Under the pieces are notes generated by a model, which did no database searches, was not told the DNA's origin, and saw nothing but the letters and a program-made list of their open reading frames with translations. A stretch of 64,000 nucleotides of DNA from Alphaproteobacteria bacterium. Its GTDB lineage: Bacteria; Pseudomonadota; Alphaproteobacteria; UBA8366. Of the stretch, positions 8,253 through 17,382 are shown piece after piece. Each line of letters begins with the position of its first letter. The stretch's first letter is position 1. The DNA lies in assembly GCA_028281325.1 (NCBI GenBank), contig JANQKC010000026.1, forward strand, positions 1-64,000, read 5' to 3'. The position numbers and the translations under genes are program-made.

Positions 8253-8765
8253 CAATACAACTCCCTTATAAGAAGGCGATCCCTTTCGCCGTTAAAACAG
8301 TCACTTGGGCTGCAAGTCCGGCTTCACAGAAGCCCTGGCGCCAACGTCACGCACACCTGCTTCCCTTATGCGTCACCGGCCGGAACAGCCACGTCGTGAT
8401 GCGAGCCTAGAGAACCCGGAACGACCGCCCGTTGATGACGATCAAGCGCCGGACGATTTTTTGCGCGAAAGAACCGTCGCACCCATCAAAAGGTCAGTGC
8501 GTAAGCGCTTGACCGCGATGCAAGACCCGTCAGGCGACTGCCGCCGCGCCTGCCTCGTAACCGCGGCGGACGCCGGACGGACGGAAAAGTTCGTACCGCC
8601 GCCATCCGGCGCGGCCACGTCAGGGGACGGCGGGGTGGCAATTCCTGCGTTTGTTGAACACCATACCGGCAGTGGTTTCCCGTGGGCGCTTCGCCAAGTC
8701 GCTGAGCGACGGTTGACGCTCCCACCGTGGATGTCGCTTTTTTTAACGGACAGGGAGGGTTGAGG
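8253..8765. other. Intergenic, 513 bp, with leader hairpin
   Basis: No convincing gene is seen; open frames here lack start context and family features. Near the right end, GTGGG (8682-8686) pairs with CCCAC (8721-8725) around an inner GTCGC-TGA-GCGAC hairpin (8698-8710). A T run at 8738-8744 follows, before the start of the next gene. Confidence 0.4.
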
Positions 8766-9158
8766 ATGTCGAATTCTGAGTTGGTTGCGCTCGTCGGTTT
8801 CGCCGCCGCCGCCGTCGCAATGCTGCTCATCACCCAGACCAAGGAACGGGTTGCCGCACCGGCCTGGCTCGTGCCGGTGGTAGTCGTCGTGCCCTTTGCG
8901 GTGTGGACCGGCCTCGCCATCGCCGAGGAAGGGCTTTTCGGCTTCCTGCCGATGTTCAAGGAATCCCATTGGGGACTGCAGGTCTGGTTCGACCGCCTGA
9001 TGAGCGTGACCGCGGCCTTCTTCCTGCTGCAAAACCGCGCGCGGGCGGCCGGCATGAAGTCGGAGGTCTGGGTGATCGTCGTCATCTTCACCGGCAGCAT
9101 CGGGCTGCTCCTGATGCTGGCGCGGACGGTCTACCGGGAGCGTAAGACGGCAGCCTGA
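8766..9158 (+). CDS. Small membrane protein, unknown function
   Basis: This is a 130-residue protein with four predicted membrane helices (about residues 5-23, 36-55, 76-93 and 100-118), short loops and a basic C-terminal tail (YRERKTAA). I do not recognise a named family. GGGAGG lies 6 nt upstream of the ATG, which makes this start much better than the in-frame ATG at 8727. A T run and a possible leader hairpin precede it. The next gene downstream (DUF350) lies 184 bp away and has its own start region, so an operon is not certain. Confidence 0.65.
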   Translation: MSNSELVALVGFAAAAVAMLLITQTKERVAAPAWLVPVVVVVPFAVWTGLAIAEEGLFGFLPMFKESHWGLQVWFDRLMSVTAAFFLLQNRARAAGMKSEVWVIVVIFTGSIGLLLMLARTVYRERKTAA

Positions 9159-9342
9159 AACCGATGCGGCGTGGCGGCCAGCCGCCCGCCAATTGTCCAA
9201 GCCTTCGGGTCCGCGTTGCGCCGACGAAAAGTCGGCGAACCACGGCGGGTTAACGTGTCCTTGCCGAAACGAATCGTCTATATGAAGCCCTAACGCGCTC
9301 CACGCCCGTCGGCGTACTTGCGCCGCTGATAGGGAAACCCGA

Positions 9343-9756
9343 ATGAACCTGCAACTTGCCCCTTTCTGGACGGGCCTGTCTCAGTTCTTGCTCTTCTTCG
9401 TTGCCGCCGTGGCGCTGACGCTTGTCTTCGTCGTCATCTACACCCGCGTGACCCGGCACAACGAACTGGACCTGATCAAGCAAAACTCGATGGCCGCCGC
9501 GCTGGCGTTTTCCGGCAGCCTAATCGGATTTGCCTTGCCGCTGGCCTCGATCATGATCCATACGCCCACGGTCATACAGGTGGTGATGTGGGGATTGGTC
9601 TCGCTGATCGTGCAGATATTGGTGTACCTGCTGCTTCGCCTGCCTATGCCGCGGCTTTCGGAACGCATCGACGACGGCGAGACGGCCGCGGGGGTTTGGC
9701 TGGGCGCCTGTTCGATCGTCGGCGGTATTTTGAACGCCGCCGCCATGACGCCTTGA
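9343..9756 (+). CDS. DUF350 family inner-membrane protein (YjfL-like)
   Basis: The protein has 137 residues and four transmembrane helices, matching the UPF0719/DUF350 family that includes E. coli YjfL. Conserved features include NSMAAALAFSGSLIGFALPL in the second helix region, RLSERIDDGETAAG in the loop, and SIVGGILNAA in the last helix. The molecular function is unknown. E. coli yjfL lies beside yjfK and other stress-related genes, but such partners are not seen here. A second copy of the last 30 or so codons is present at 17024-17122, so this gene has a relic paralogue or donor fragment nearby. Confidence 0.85.
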   Translation: MNLQLAPFWTGLSQFLLFFVAAVALTLVFVVIYTRVTRHNELDLIKQNSMAAALAFSGSLIGFALPLASIMIHTPTVIQVVMWGLVSLIVQILVYLLLRLPMPRLSERIDDGETAAGVWLGACSIVGGILNAAAMTP

Positions 9757-9831
9757 AGCAGGATCGCCGCGGCGGCGTCAGACCCACCGCCGCCTAAACC
9801 GAGCCGGGACGATCCCCGCGCCGCGCCGAAA

Positions 9832-10554
9832 TCATCGCAAGACCAGATAGGCTCCAAGAACGATCAGTCCCCATAAGATGACCTTGCGGAACATGGTCTC
9901 GTCCATCGCGCGGCGGAGGCGCGTTCCGGCGGCCATGCCGGCAAAGGCACCGAGTGTCGCCGCAACGATGCTCACCGGGGAAACGCCTTCGAAGTCACCG
10001 GACAGCCCCAGAGCGCCGATGAGCGCGAAGGCCGACACGGAAAACGACAGCCCCATTGATTGAATGAAGGCATCTCGGCGAAGCCCGAGTGACTGCAGAA
10101 ACGGCACGGATGGCATCGACGAGACGCCGGTCAACGCCGTCACGATTCCGGTTACCGCGCCGGAAAGAGGGCCGAGCCAAATCTCGGTTTTCCGGGACAG
10201 ATGAACAACCGAGCCGCGCAGGCTGTAGGCGCCGTACACCACAAGCAGCGCACCGAGAATGGTGATGGCGATATCGGCGTGTGCACTCATGACGCCGGCG
10301 AGAACAAGCGTTGCGGCGCCCGTTGCCAGAAGCGTTGGCCAAAACCGCTTCAACAAGCTCGACAATTCAGGGCCGGCGACGGCCTGCCAGATATTTGTGA
10401 GCAGAGCGGGAATCACCATGATCGCGGCCGCTTCGACGGGGCTCATCGCCAGCACAAGCAAGCCCATGGCGATTGGCGGCAGGCCAAGACCGACAAGACC
10501 CTTGGAGAACCCCGCAATACCGAGCGCTGCCGCCGCGAATACGAATTCAGGCAC
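9832..10554 (-). CDS. Sulfite exporter TauE/SafE family permease
   Basis: This 240-residue membrane permease has two TauE repeats. Family members move small sulfur-containing anions such as sulfite, sulfoacetate or thiosulfate across the inner membrane. The N-terminal FAAAALGIAGFSKGLVGLG and the central ALTGVSSMPSVPFLQSLGL are the two repeat signatures, with Gly- and Pro-rich breaks. About seven to eight hydrophobic segments are visible. The gene is divergent from selD with 409 bp between starts. The direction of transport and the substrate are not shown by sequence, and a link to selenium handling would be speculation. Confidence 0.82.
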   Translation of the reverse strand: MPEFVFAAAALGIAGFSKGLVGLGLPPIAMGLLVLAMSPVEAAAIMVIPALLTNIWQAVAGPELSSLLKRFWPTLLATGAATLVLAGVMSAHADIAITILGALLVVYGAYSLRGSVVHLSRKTEIWLGPLSGAVTGIVTALTGVSSMPSVPFLQSLGLRRDAFIQSMGLSFSVSAFALIGALGLSGDFEGVSPVSIVAATLGAFAGMAAGTRLRRAMDETMFRKVILWGLIVLGAYLVLR

Positions 10555-10963
10555 TTGTTCCTTCCTGTCGGTTCACCAGCCGGAGGCCGGCCGCTATCAG
10601 AGTCTCCGGAGCGCTCGCCTCTGTTCAAGCGCACGCCATGGAGATTACGCCACACACCCCATAGGGCTGTCCGAACCACGGACAGCCTGTGTAAGTCGGA
10701 TTCAAAGCCGTCGCAGAGGAAAAGCGTTTGGAAAGATCACCGTCACTATACCGGGATCCCGCGCCCGCACGCCATGCCGCATTCCCGTCTCGCATTTCCC
10801 GCCGTCATTTTTTGTACAAACCGAGGTCTCAAAAGAGACTCGGCGGCGGCGAGATGGACTTCCAAACAACCGCCCCGTCCACCGACGATTTCGGGGTTGG
10901 GAGACAACCGGCGGCGCGGTAGATTAGCGGGATCGGCTTCGAGCCAACGACGAGGGTCCGGTC
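10555..10963. other. Divergent tauE/selD intergenic region
   Basis: This 409-bp stretch contains no recognisable gene. It must hold promoters for both flanking genes. It includes the strong hairpin listed at 10652-10692. I looked for tRNA-Sec and did not find one. Confidence 0.4.
10652..10692 (+). promoter_or_regulatory. Strong hairpin upstream of selD
   Basis: GGCTGTCCG (10665-10673) pairs perfectly with CGGACAGCC (10679-10687) around a 5-nt loop. An outer ACACA/TGTGT helix (10652-10656 with 10688-10692) is interrupted by an internal bulge. No T run follows, so it is not a typical intrinsic terminator. It lies about 270 bp upstream of selD. Confidence 0.45.
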
Positions 10964-12010
10964 ATGGACGCGGAGATCACGAGACTGACGGCGCTGTCCC
11001 ACGGGGGCGGTTGAGGCTGCAAAGTAGCACCGTCGGTGCTTAAGGACATGCTGTCGAAACTGCCGCCCGCCGCGGCGAATCCGGCGCTGCTCGTCGGGTT
11101 CGAGACCGGCGACGACGCCGCCGTCTACAAGATCAACGACGAGCAGGGCGTGGTCGCGACCACCGATTTCTTCATGCCCATCGTCGACGACCCGTTCGAT
11201 TACGGCCGCATCGCGGCGACCAACGCGCTGTCGGACGTCTACGCCGTCGGCGGCACGCCGATCATGGCGCTGGCCATCGCCGGCTTCCCCGTCAACAAGA
11301 TGTCGCAGGAACAGATCCAGCAAGTGCTTGCCGGCGGCACCAGCGCCTGCGCCGATGCGGGCGTGCCCGTCGGCGGCGGCCATACCATCGATGCGCCCGA
11401 GCCGATCTACGGGCTGGCGGTGGTCGGCCTCGTGCGGCCCGACCGGATCAAGCGCAATTCCGACGCCCGGGCCGGCGACATGCTGATCCTGGGCAAGGGG
11501 CTGGGCGTCGGCATCCTCGGCGCGGCCCTGAACAAGGACGAACTCGACCCCGACGGCTACCGGGAGATGCTGGAGAGCACGACGAAGCTGAATGCCATCG
11601 GCGCGGATCTGGCGGGGATGGACGGCGTGCACGGCGTCACCGACGTCACCGGTTTCGGGCTCGGCGGGCATCTCTTCGAGATGTGCGAGGGGGCCGGCCT
11701 CGCCGCCACGCTCGTGTGGGAAAAGCTGCCGATCCTGCCGAAAGCGCTACACTACGCCAGGGCCGGCTACAACACGGGCGCGGCCAACCGGAACTGGCAG
11801 AGTTTCGGCGAGCACGTCACCGTACCCGGCGACATGGAGCAATGGCAGAAAAACATGCTGATGGACCCGCAGACCTCGGGCGGCCTGTTGGTGTCCTGCC
11901 CGCCCGACCGGGCGGACACGGTGACCGCCCTCTTCCATGAGCAGGGCTACGCCTTCGCCTCGGTGGTCGGGGAAATGACCGCGGGCGCGCCGCACGTCAC
12001 GGTGCGCTGA
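10964..12010 (+). CDS. selD: Selenide, water dikinase with selenocysteine (Sec17)
   Basis: SelD makes selenophosphate from selenide and ATP, the selenium donor for selenocysteine and selenouridine. The usual open frame begins only after an in-frame TGA at 11012-11014. Reading that TGA as selenocysteine extends the protein to ATG 10964 (GAGG 8 nt upstream) and gives MDAEITRLTALSHGGG-Sec-GCK. This matches the N-terminus of E. coli SelD residue for residue in numbering (Cys17, Cys19, Lys20). Length becomes 348, as in the family. GDDAAV, TTDFFMPIVDDPFDYGRIAA, the GGHTIDAPEPI block and the DPQTSGGL ATP-site block are intact. Selenocysteine at position 17 is known from other bacterial SelD proteins. 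The organism should therefore have SelA, SelB and tRNA-Sec elsewhere. Confidence 0.93.
11012..11040 (+). promoter_or_regulatory. Bacterial SECIS-like hairpin in selD
   Basis: Immediately after the in-frame TGA (11012-11014), AGCACC (11026-11031) pairs with GGTGCT (11035-11040) around loop GTC. The apical G-U starts 17 nt after the TGA, a spacing and loop composition compatible with bacterial SECIS elements recognised by SelB. Confidence 0.8.
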
Positions 12011-12015
12011 GCCGG

Positions 12016-14442
12016 TCAGGCAACCGCCCCAAGCTGTTCGGCCGAGGCGAGCGTTTCGACCGGCTCCCATTTCAGATCGCCGGCATAGCGGTAGGCGAGC
12101 CGCCCCTCCCCGTCCATCGCGAACAGATGCAGCCAACGGTTATCGAACAGCGCGCGAACCTCCGCGTGGCGGCCGAGGATGTCGGTCATCGCCTCTCGCG
12201 GCGCTTCGATACAGATCGACAGGCGCAGCGGCTCGTGCACGGCATCCTCGCCGTCATGCACCGACTGCCAGGGCAAGCCGGCGCGCAGCACGCCGCCGTT
12301 GCCCTCGACGACGCCGATGCCGCCGACCACATTGTGCAGCAACTTGTTGCCCGAGCCGAAGGTGTCGGGCGCCACGGTCGAGCCGTAATACTGCAGGCTG
12401 ATCCAGCTCGCGACGACGACCGGCGCGGTCATGATCAGTTCCAACACGCCGAAACCGTTCTCGCCGTCCTGCTTCCAGTCGTAATCGTGCAGGAAGGCCC
12501 GGCCTTCCAGGCTGCGGCCGGCGGTGCGCCCGCGCGGCGCGGCGATGAAGGCCTTGCAGCCGGCGAGCGCCCATTCCGGCCGCACCTCGGCCCAGTCGCG
12601 GGCGCGGGACGGGATGTCGTCCTGGTCCACCGCGCGGGGCAAGCGCAAGGCGCGCTCGCCCCGGGTGACCACGCCGGCCGCCGCGAGCCATACGCGCGCC
12701 TGTTCGATGTCCGCGGCATGGTCCGGCGCGGGCATGTCCTGATCGTAGAGCGTGACGGCGTCCGTCGTCGTGTCGTGCAGCGCCCCGACGAACAGCGTGT
12801 CGTCGGGCACGGCGATCCCGCGATCCACCAACCCTTGGCGGACCGTCGGATCATTGAGCAGCGAGGCGAGCAGCCGGGCATTGACCTCGCCCGAATAGCC
12901 GCCGCACGCGCCGCAGTGAAGGCCGCTCGCATGCGGGTTGTTGACGACGTTCGCGCCATGCCCGGCCAGCAGGACGAGGCGCGCGAAACCGTCGGTCAGC
13001 GACATGGCGCGCAGGACGGTTTCGGCGGCGCCGATCCGGGTGTCGAGGTCGAGCGGCGGATCGAAACGCGGCGCGGGGTCGTCCGGCGTCTTCATCGGAT
13101 TGAGCCCGAGCGCGTCGCGGACCAGCTTGCCGACATAGACCGGCCCCATCGCCTCGACGAAGGCGAAGGAGGAGACGGCGGCGAGCTTGAAACGGCCCCA
13201 GGCCCGTTTCGCCCGCGCCTTGTATCGCGCCGCAAGGTCCGTGGCCTCGGTCTCCGGGCCGGTCGAAGATGATTCCACGGTCGGGTTGAGCAGCACCGGC
13301 AGGCGCAGTTCCTCGACATCGGACGCGAAGGCCCGGTGCTTGGCGAAGACCCCGAAGAAACCGGCGAAACCCAGGGTGCGGATGCACGGGTCGACGGCTT
13401 CGAGCGCACGGCGGAAAACCTCGGACCGTACGTCGATACAGAAAGCCGCCTGCAAAGCCGGCCGCGAGTCGCCCGATTGCGGAATCGGCGCGGCGAGCGT
13501 CTCGGCGAGGCCGCGCTGCGCGGCCCGCTCGAGCGCTTCCTGCAGGATCGCGTCGACGATTTCGGCACCAGTCGGCTCGACCGGCTTTTCATGCGCATCC
13601 CGCGTCTCTTTCCATTGCGCGGCGATCACCGTTTCCTGCTGCGCGAACAACGCTTCCTCCCACATCAAGCGAATCGCCAGGAAGTCGATGATCGTCGTAT
13701 CCGTGCCCTCCGCAAGTTCGGCGCGCCACAGCGTATAGCGCGCCACCTGTGCCCAGCCGCCGAGCGACAACAGGAGTTGGTGGAAGTAGGTCGCCCGCGC
13801 TTGGTCGCCGAGACCGAGCCGCCGCGCGGCGCGGGCGATCATCTTAATCGGGTCTTCCGGCGCGTCGGCGACGAAGGCGGCGAAGCCCTTCAGCCCCATC
13901 AGTTCAGGCGTCAGGTCATGAATCGCATGCGCGCGGAAGGCGGCCCAGGCGCGCTTCCCCTTTGGCGCGGCCCAAAGGGCCTGCCCCTTGTCGAGATAAC
14001 CGCCCGCCCAAGCGCCGAACCGCTCCGCGATCAGGCCCGGCCAGTCCGTGCCCTCCACCTCCGCGACCAGATCCGCGACGGTCGGCAACGCCCGGGGCGC
14101 GGATCGCGTCTCTGCCGATGCGGCCTTCAAGGCGTCGACATCGGCGGGTTTGTCGCCCTGGGCGCAGGCCGCCAGCGCGGCGGCAAGATCGGCGTTTGTG
14201 ATCTCGCCCGACGCGATGCGGTCGAGATACCGCTCGCGCGGCATGGCCACAGGAATACCGCCGACCCGCGCCAAGCGCGCGCCCACATCGGCCAACGTCT
14301 CCTGCGTCTGACCCAGAAACGGATTGACCGCAACATAGGACGCGAGCGGCCAAAGCGGCGGGATTTGCCGCGCCGCTGCATCGGCGGCGGTCTCGAAACC
14401 CGAAAGGTCGTCGGAGGGGATGGAGGAGTCGGGTGTCGTCAT
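12016..14442 (-). CDS. dabA: DabA, inorganic carbon uptake subunit (DUF2309)
   Basis: DabA is the beta-carbonic-anhydrase-like cytoplasmic subunit of the DAB transporter, which couples cation flow through DabB to net CO2-to-bicarbonate conversion. The protein has 808 residues. The zinc-site residues established for Halothiobacillus DabA (Cys351, Asp353, His524, Cys539) correspond here to Cys335 and Asp337 in FCIDVRSE, His495 in LLAGHGANV and Cys510 in GLHCGACGG; the Cys+2 and His+15 spacings are identical. ATG 14442 has GAGAGGAAACC upstream and overlaps the dabB stop by 4 nt (ATGA), indicating translational coupling. The stop lies 5 bp from the convergent selD stop. Confidence 0.92.
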   Translation of the reverse strand: MTTPDSSIPSDDLSGFETAADAAARQIPPLWPLASYVAVNPFLGQTQETLADVGARLARVGGIPVAMPRERYLDRIASGEITNADLAAALAACAQGDKPADVDALKAASAETRSAPRALPTVADLVAEVEGTDWPGLIAERFGAWAGGYLDKGQALWAAPKGKRAWAAFRAHAIHDLTPELMGLKGFAAFVADAPEDPIKMIARAARRLGLGDQARATYFHQLLLSLGGWAQVARYTLWRAELAEGTDTTIIDFLAIRLMWEEALFAQQETVIAAQWKETRDAHEKPVEPTGAEIVDAILQEALERAAQRGLAETLAAPIPQSGDSRPALQAAFCIDVRSEVFRRALEAVDPCIRTLGFAGFFGVFAKHRAFASDVEELRLPVLLNPTVESSSTGPETEATDLAARYKARAKRAWGRFKLAAVSSFAFVEAMGPVYVGKLVRDALGLNPMKTPDDPAPRFDPPLDLDTRIGAAETVLRAMSLTDGFARLVLLAGHGANVVNNPHASGLHCGACGGYSGEVNARLLASLLNDPTVRQGLVDRGIAVPDDTLFVGALHDTTTDAVTLYDQDMPAPDHAADIEQARVWLAAAGVVTRGERALRLPRAVDQDDIPSRARDWAEVRPEWALAGCKAFIAAPRGRTAGRSLEGRAFLHDYDWKQDGENGFGVLELIMTAPVVVASWISLQYYGSTVAPDTFGSGNKLLHNVVGGIGVVEGNGGVLRAGLPWQSVHDGEDAVHEPLRLSICIEAPREAMTDILGRHAEVRALFDNRWLHLFAMDGEGRLAYRYAGDLKWEPVETLASAEQLGAVA

Positions 14443-16013
14443 TTCGGTTTCCTCTCGACGATAAGGGCGTTCGACCAATTGCCGACCATCCGGTCGAACA
14501 CAGCGTTGGCGTAAAGCCCGTTGGAAAGATGTACGCGTAATCCCGCGGCCGCCGGATGAGACGCCCAGAGCGGGAACATCGCCTGGGCGACCGCCACGAC
14601 GCCGAAACTGACCACGGCAAGGACCATCAGGGTCCATTCGAGACCGCTCGGCGCGGGCGTCGCCGGCAGCGTGCCGGCCGTCAGCCATTCCGCGCCGGTC
14701 TGCAACGCGAAGTAACTGACCGACGCCGCCAGCGCGTAGAGCGCGGTTCGCTGCGTCAGGGCGCGCGGCGCTTGGTCCGCGAACCCTTGCGCCAGCAGAT
14801 AGGCGATACCGAAGATGAGGATCGCGCCAAGCGCGATGGCCTGCGGCGACTTGGCCTCCAACCCGAAGATGAAGGCGGTCGCGGCGTAGATCCCGAGCGC
14901 CAGCATGAAGGCGCGCGCCACCGCCTTACCGTCGGGGATCGCTACCGGACCGGGCCGCCGGATCGCCGCGACCACATCCACGGCCGTCCCCGACGCGAGG
15001 AAGGCATGCGCCTTGTAGAGCGAATGGGCGACGATGTGGAGCAGCGCCAGCGGGAAAAGGGCCAGGCCGCATTGCATCGTCATGAAGCCCATCTGGGCAA
15101 TGGTCGACCATGCAAGCGAGGTCTTGACGGCGGGTTGGGTCAGCATCGCGAGCCCACCCAACACCGCGGTGAAGCCGCCGATCATCACCAGCACCGCGAG
15201 CACGCCCGGCGAGAGCAGCATCACATCGGCGAAGCGGATCAAAATGAAACCACCCGCATTGATCACCCCCGCGTGGAGCAGCGCGGAAACCGGCGTCGGC
15301 GTTTCCATCACCTCGGTCAGCCAGCCGTGAGTCGGGAACTGGGCCGATTTGAGCAGCGCGGCGAGCGCAATCAATCCGGCGGCCCCGCCCACTCCGGCCG
15401 GCGCCGCGCCCTCGCGCGCGGCGGACAGCATTGCCGCGATGTCGGTGGTGCCGTAGCCGACGAACAGAAGAACGGCCGCGCCGATCAGCGCCGCGTCCCC
15501 CATCCGCGCGACGACGAACTTCTTACGGGCGGCCCGGATGGCTTGGATGCGGTCGGTGTAGAAAAGCAGCAGCTTGTGCAGGAACAAACTGGTCGCGATC
15601 CAGGCGACAACGAGATGAACGAGATTGCCCGCCTGAACGAGCAGCAGCACAGCGGCGAGCGTCGCCGCCATCCAACCCAGGAATGCGCCCTGCCGGGCCT
15701 CGCCATCGAGATAGGACGCCGAATAGCGCACCACCACCCAGCCGACGAAGGCGACCAGGATCAGCATGGTGACGCTCACCACATCGATCCGCGCCGATAT
15801 CCCGACGCCGCCAACGCCCAAGAGCGAACTGGTCCCGGCGCCGTGGATCATCAGAAACCCGGCGGATGCGAGGGCGACGGCAAGCGCGATCAGCGCCGCG
15901 GCTTCGGTAAGTTTCGGCACGAGGGCCGGTCGACGGCCGGGCCGGGCCAGGGCGACCATCGCCGCGAGCAGCAGGACGGCGGGCGCGATCAAGGGGATCA
16001 AGTCATACGGCAT
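14439..16013 (-). CDS. dabB: DabB, NuoL/MrpA-like membrane subunit
   Basis: DabB is the membrane partner of DabA and is related to the proton-pumping subunits NuoL and MrpA. In 524 residues there are about 13-14 helices. Motifs of the antiporter-like fold are visible: [27 protein letters not shown] near the middle, with the helix-breaking Pro and conserved Lys/His, and [14 protein letters not shown] downstream. It lacks the long lateral helix of full NuoL, as DabB proteins do. The pair dabB-dabA is transcribed away from a LysR gene whose start is 106 bp away, a common arrangement for DAB loci. It should allow growth at low CO2, either for autotrophy or for anaplerotic carboxylation. Confidence 0.88.
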   Translation of the reverse strand: MPYDLIPLIAPAVLLLAAMVALARPGRRPALVPKLTEAAALIALAVALASAGFLMIHGAGTSSLLGVGGVGISARIDVVSVTMLILVAFVGWVVVRYSASYLDGEARQGAFLGWMAATLAAVLLLVQAGNLVHLVVAWIATSLFLHKLLLFYTDRIQAIRAARKKFVVARMGDAALIGAAVLLFVGYGTTDIAAMLSAAREGAAPAGVGGAAGLIALAALLKSAQFPTHGWLTEVMETPTPVSALLHAGVINAGGFILIRFADVMLLSPGVLAVLVMIGGFTAVLGGLAMLTQPAVKTSLAWSTIAQMGFMTMQCGLALFPLALLHIVAHSLYKAHAFLASGTAVDVVAAIRRPGPVAIPDGKAVARAFMLALGIYAATAFIFGLEAKSPQAIALGAILIFGIAYLLAQGFADQAPRALTQRTALYALAASVSYFALQTGAEWLTAGTLPATPAPSGLEWTLMVLAVVSFGVVAVAQAMFPLWASHPAAAGLRVHLSNGLYANAVFDRMVGNWSNALIVERKPK

Positions 16014-16085
16014 GAAGGGTCGTCTCCGGCGCGTTTCAAAACAGCGCCGTTTCTACGTCACCCTCTAACTCAAGAAAAATACATT

Positions 16086-16116
16086 GTTCTTGGATTAATG
16101 TTCTGTTTAATAGAAC
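16086..16116. promoter_or_regulatory. Candidate LysR operator between dabB and the LysR gene
   Basis: GTTCT (16100-16104) and AGAAC (16112-16116) form an inverted repeat with a 7-nt A+T-rich spacer. An extra GTTCT half-site occurs at 16086-16090. The site ends 3 bp before the LysR start codon in the divergent A+T-rich region, where autoregulation and dabBA control would be expected. Confidence 0.5.
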
Positions 16117-16119
16117 GAT

Positions 16120-16995
16120 ATGGCAGAGTTGAACTACAATCACTTGCGCTATTTCCAGGCGGTCGCGCATGAGGGCAACCTGACCCGCGCCGCGGCGCGG
16201 TTGAACGTGTCGCAATCCGCTGTCTCGACGCAGATCCGCCATCTTGAGGAACGGCTGGGCCAAACCCTGTTCGAGCGGCGCGGGCGGTCCCTGTATCTCA
16301 CGGAAGCCGGGCGGATCGCCCTCGACCATGCCGACGCCATCTTCGCGACCGGACAGGAGCTGCTCGCCACCCTGCAACAAAGCGGCGCGCAACGGCAGGC
16401 GCTGCGCATCGGTTCGCTCGCGACGCTCTCCCGCAATTTCCAGCTGACCTTCCTGCGCCCCGTGCTCCGCCGGCCGGACGTCGAGGTGATCCTACGTTCG
16501 GGCAGCGCCGCGGAACTGTTCAGCGCGCTGGCCGCCCTGCATCTCGATCTCGTGCTGACCAACCAGCCGCCGCCCGCCGATGCGCTGACCTCCTTCGTGG
16601 TTCAACGTCTCGACGAACAGACGCTCAGCCTGATCGGCGTCCCCGGGCTATGCCCGCCGGACCTTTCCCTCGCCGACCGACTCACCCGCTCGGCGCTCAT
16701 CCTGCCGACCGCCGCCAGCAGCTTGCGAATGGGCTTCGATGCACTGATGGACCGGCTCGACGTCCGGCCGCAGATCGTGGCGGAAGTCGACGACATGGCG
16801 ATGATGCGCCTTCTGGCGCGGGAAGGGATCGGCCTCGCCGTGTTGCCGCCGATCGTCGTGCGCGACGAACTCGCCAACGGCGCGCTGATCGAAAGCGCGC
16901 AACTGCCGACCCTGACGGAGACCTTCTACGGCGTGTCGGTCGAACGACGGTTTCCGAATCCCCTGCTCGCAGAACTGATGCACGACCCGGCATAG
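16120..16995 (+). CDS. LysR-family regulator, probably of dabBA
   Basis: This is a LysR-type transcription factor of 291 residues. The winged helix-turn-helix occupies residues 1-62 (NLTRAAARLNVSQSAVSTQI, with LEERLGQTLFERRG), followed by a linker helix and a periplasmic-binding-protein-like effector domain from about 90. The divergent, 106-bp-spaced position next to dabBA suggests that it senses a carbon-status metabolite and activates those genes, as other LysR proteins do for carbon-concentrating genes. The C-terminal domain resembles NhaR-type members, so regulation by cations is an alternative. No clear ribosome-binding site precedes the ATG. Confidence 0.83.
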   Translation: MAELNYNHLRYFQAVAHEGNLTRAAARLNVSQSAVSTQIRHLEERLGQTLFERRGRSLYLTEAGRIALDHADAIFATGQELLATLQQSGAQRQALRIGSLATLSRNFQLTFLRPVLRRPDVEVILRSGSAAELFSALAALHLDLVLTNQPPPADALTSFVVQRLDEQTLSLIGVPGLCPPDLSLADRLTRSALILPTAASSLRMGFDALMDRLDVRPQIVAEVDDMAMMRLLAREGIGLAVLPPIVVRDELANGALIESAQLPTLTETFYGVSVERRFPNPLLAELMHDPA

Positions 16996-17023
16996 CCGCC
17001 AGCATTGACTTGAGATGCCAAAA

Positions 17024-17122
17024 CTCTGGGCGCGAATCGACAACGGCAAGATGGCTGCGGGGACTTGGCTGGGCCCTTGTTCGATCGTCGGCGGCATCTT
17101 GAATACCGCTACGGCGCCCTGA
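17024..17122 (+). pseudogene. DUF350 gene 3'-end fragment
   Basis: Thirty-two sense codons and a TGA stop encode a tail closely matching the end of the DUF350 protein at 9343-9756. Shared residues include the ID-x-G start, AAG, WLG and the block CSIVGGILN. About 20 of the last 28 residues are identical. There is no start codon or upstream helix sequence, so this is a relic. Confidence 0.8.
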
Positions 17123-17206
17123 AGCGGCGGGACTGCGAGATTGTCTGCTCAGTCCTACTTGAACCGGGCAAGGGCGGTCCATAGCGTCGGCGGAAGTCAA
17201 TCCTTA

Positions 17207-17218
17207 CTCCCTCCGCCA
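17207..17218 (+). repeat. Copy of tRNA-Ser 3' terminus (possible att site)
   Basis: CTCCCTCCGCCA is identical to the last 12 nt of tRNA-Ser(GGA) at 5436-5447 including CCA. A preceding TCAATCC resembles the T loop TCGAATCC. It could be an attachment-site remnant, but 12 nt is short. Confidence 0.35.
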
Positions 17219-17382
17219 GCGCTGATTCTCAAAGGGCATCGGTTTGTTTTGTGGTGGCTACGACCCGCCCAGCGCATCCGAACGCTAATCTTGTGCGATG
17301 CTGAGCTTTACAATTCCCACCACTTTATATTGTATATTTACGCCACGTTCATTTTCTTGCTTATCGAGGAAAGAGCCAAAAA

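Larger units (their letters stand above)
16996..17382. other. Intergenic, 387 bp, with two gene-tail relics
   Basis: No intact gene is present. It contains the DUF350 3'-end copy (17024-17122), a tRNA-Ser-like 3' end (17207-17218) and then A+T-rich sequence up to the lipoprotein gene. The order of these fragments suggests a recombination junction. Confidence 0.5.

Noticed and set aside
8305-8763. A 152-codon open frame in the 8.3-8.8 kb gap
   Set aside because: It has no start context or family features. Its end overlaps the leader hairpin and T run of the next gene.
10555-10963. tRNA-Sec near selD
   Set aside because: I looked for a long acceptor and variable arm with a TCA anticodon and saw none. 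The strong hairpin there does not fit a tRNA fold.
14556-16172. A 538-codon open frame antisense to dabB
   Set aside because: The translated product is dominated by Arg, His, Gln and Asp with no hydrophobic core, as expected for a shadow frame of a membrane protein gene.
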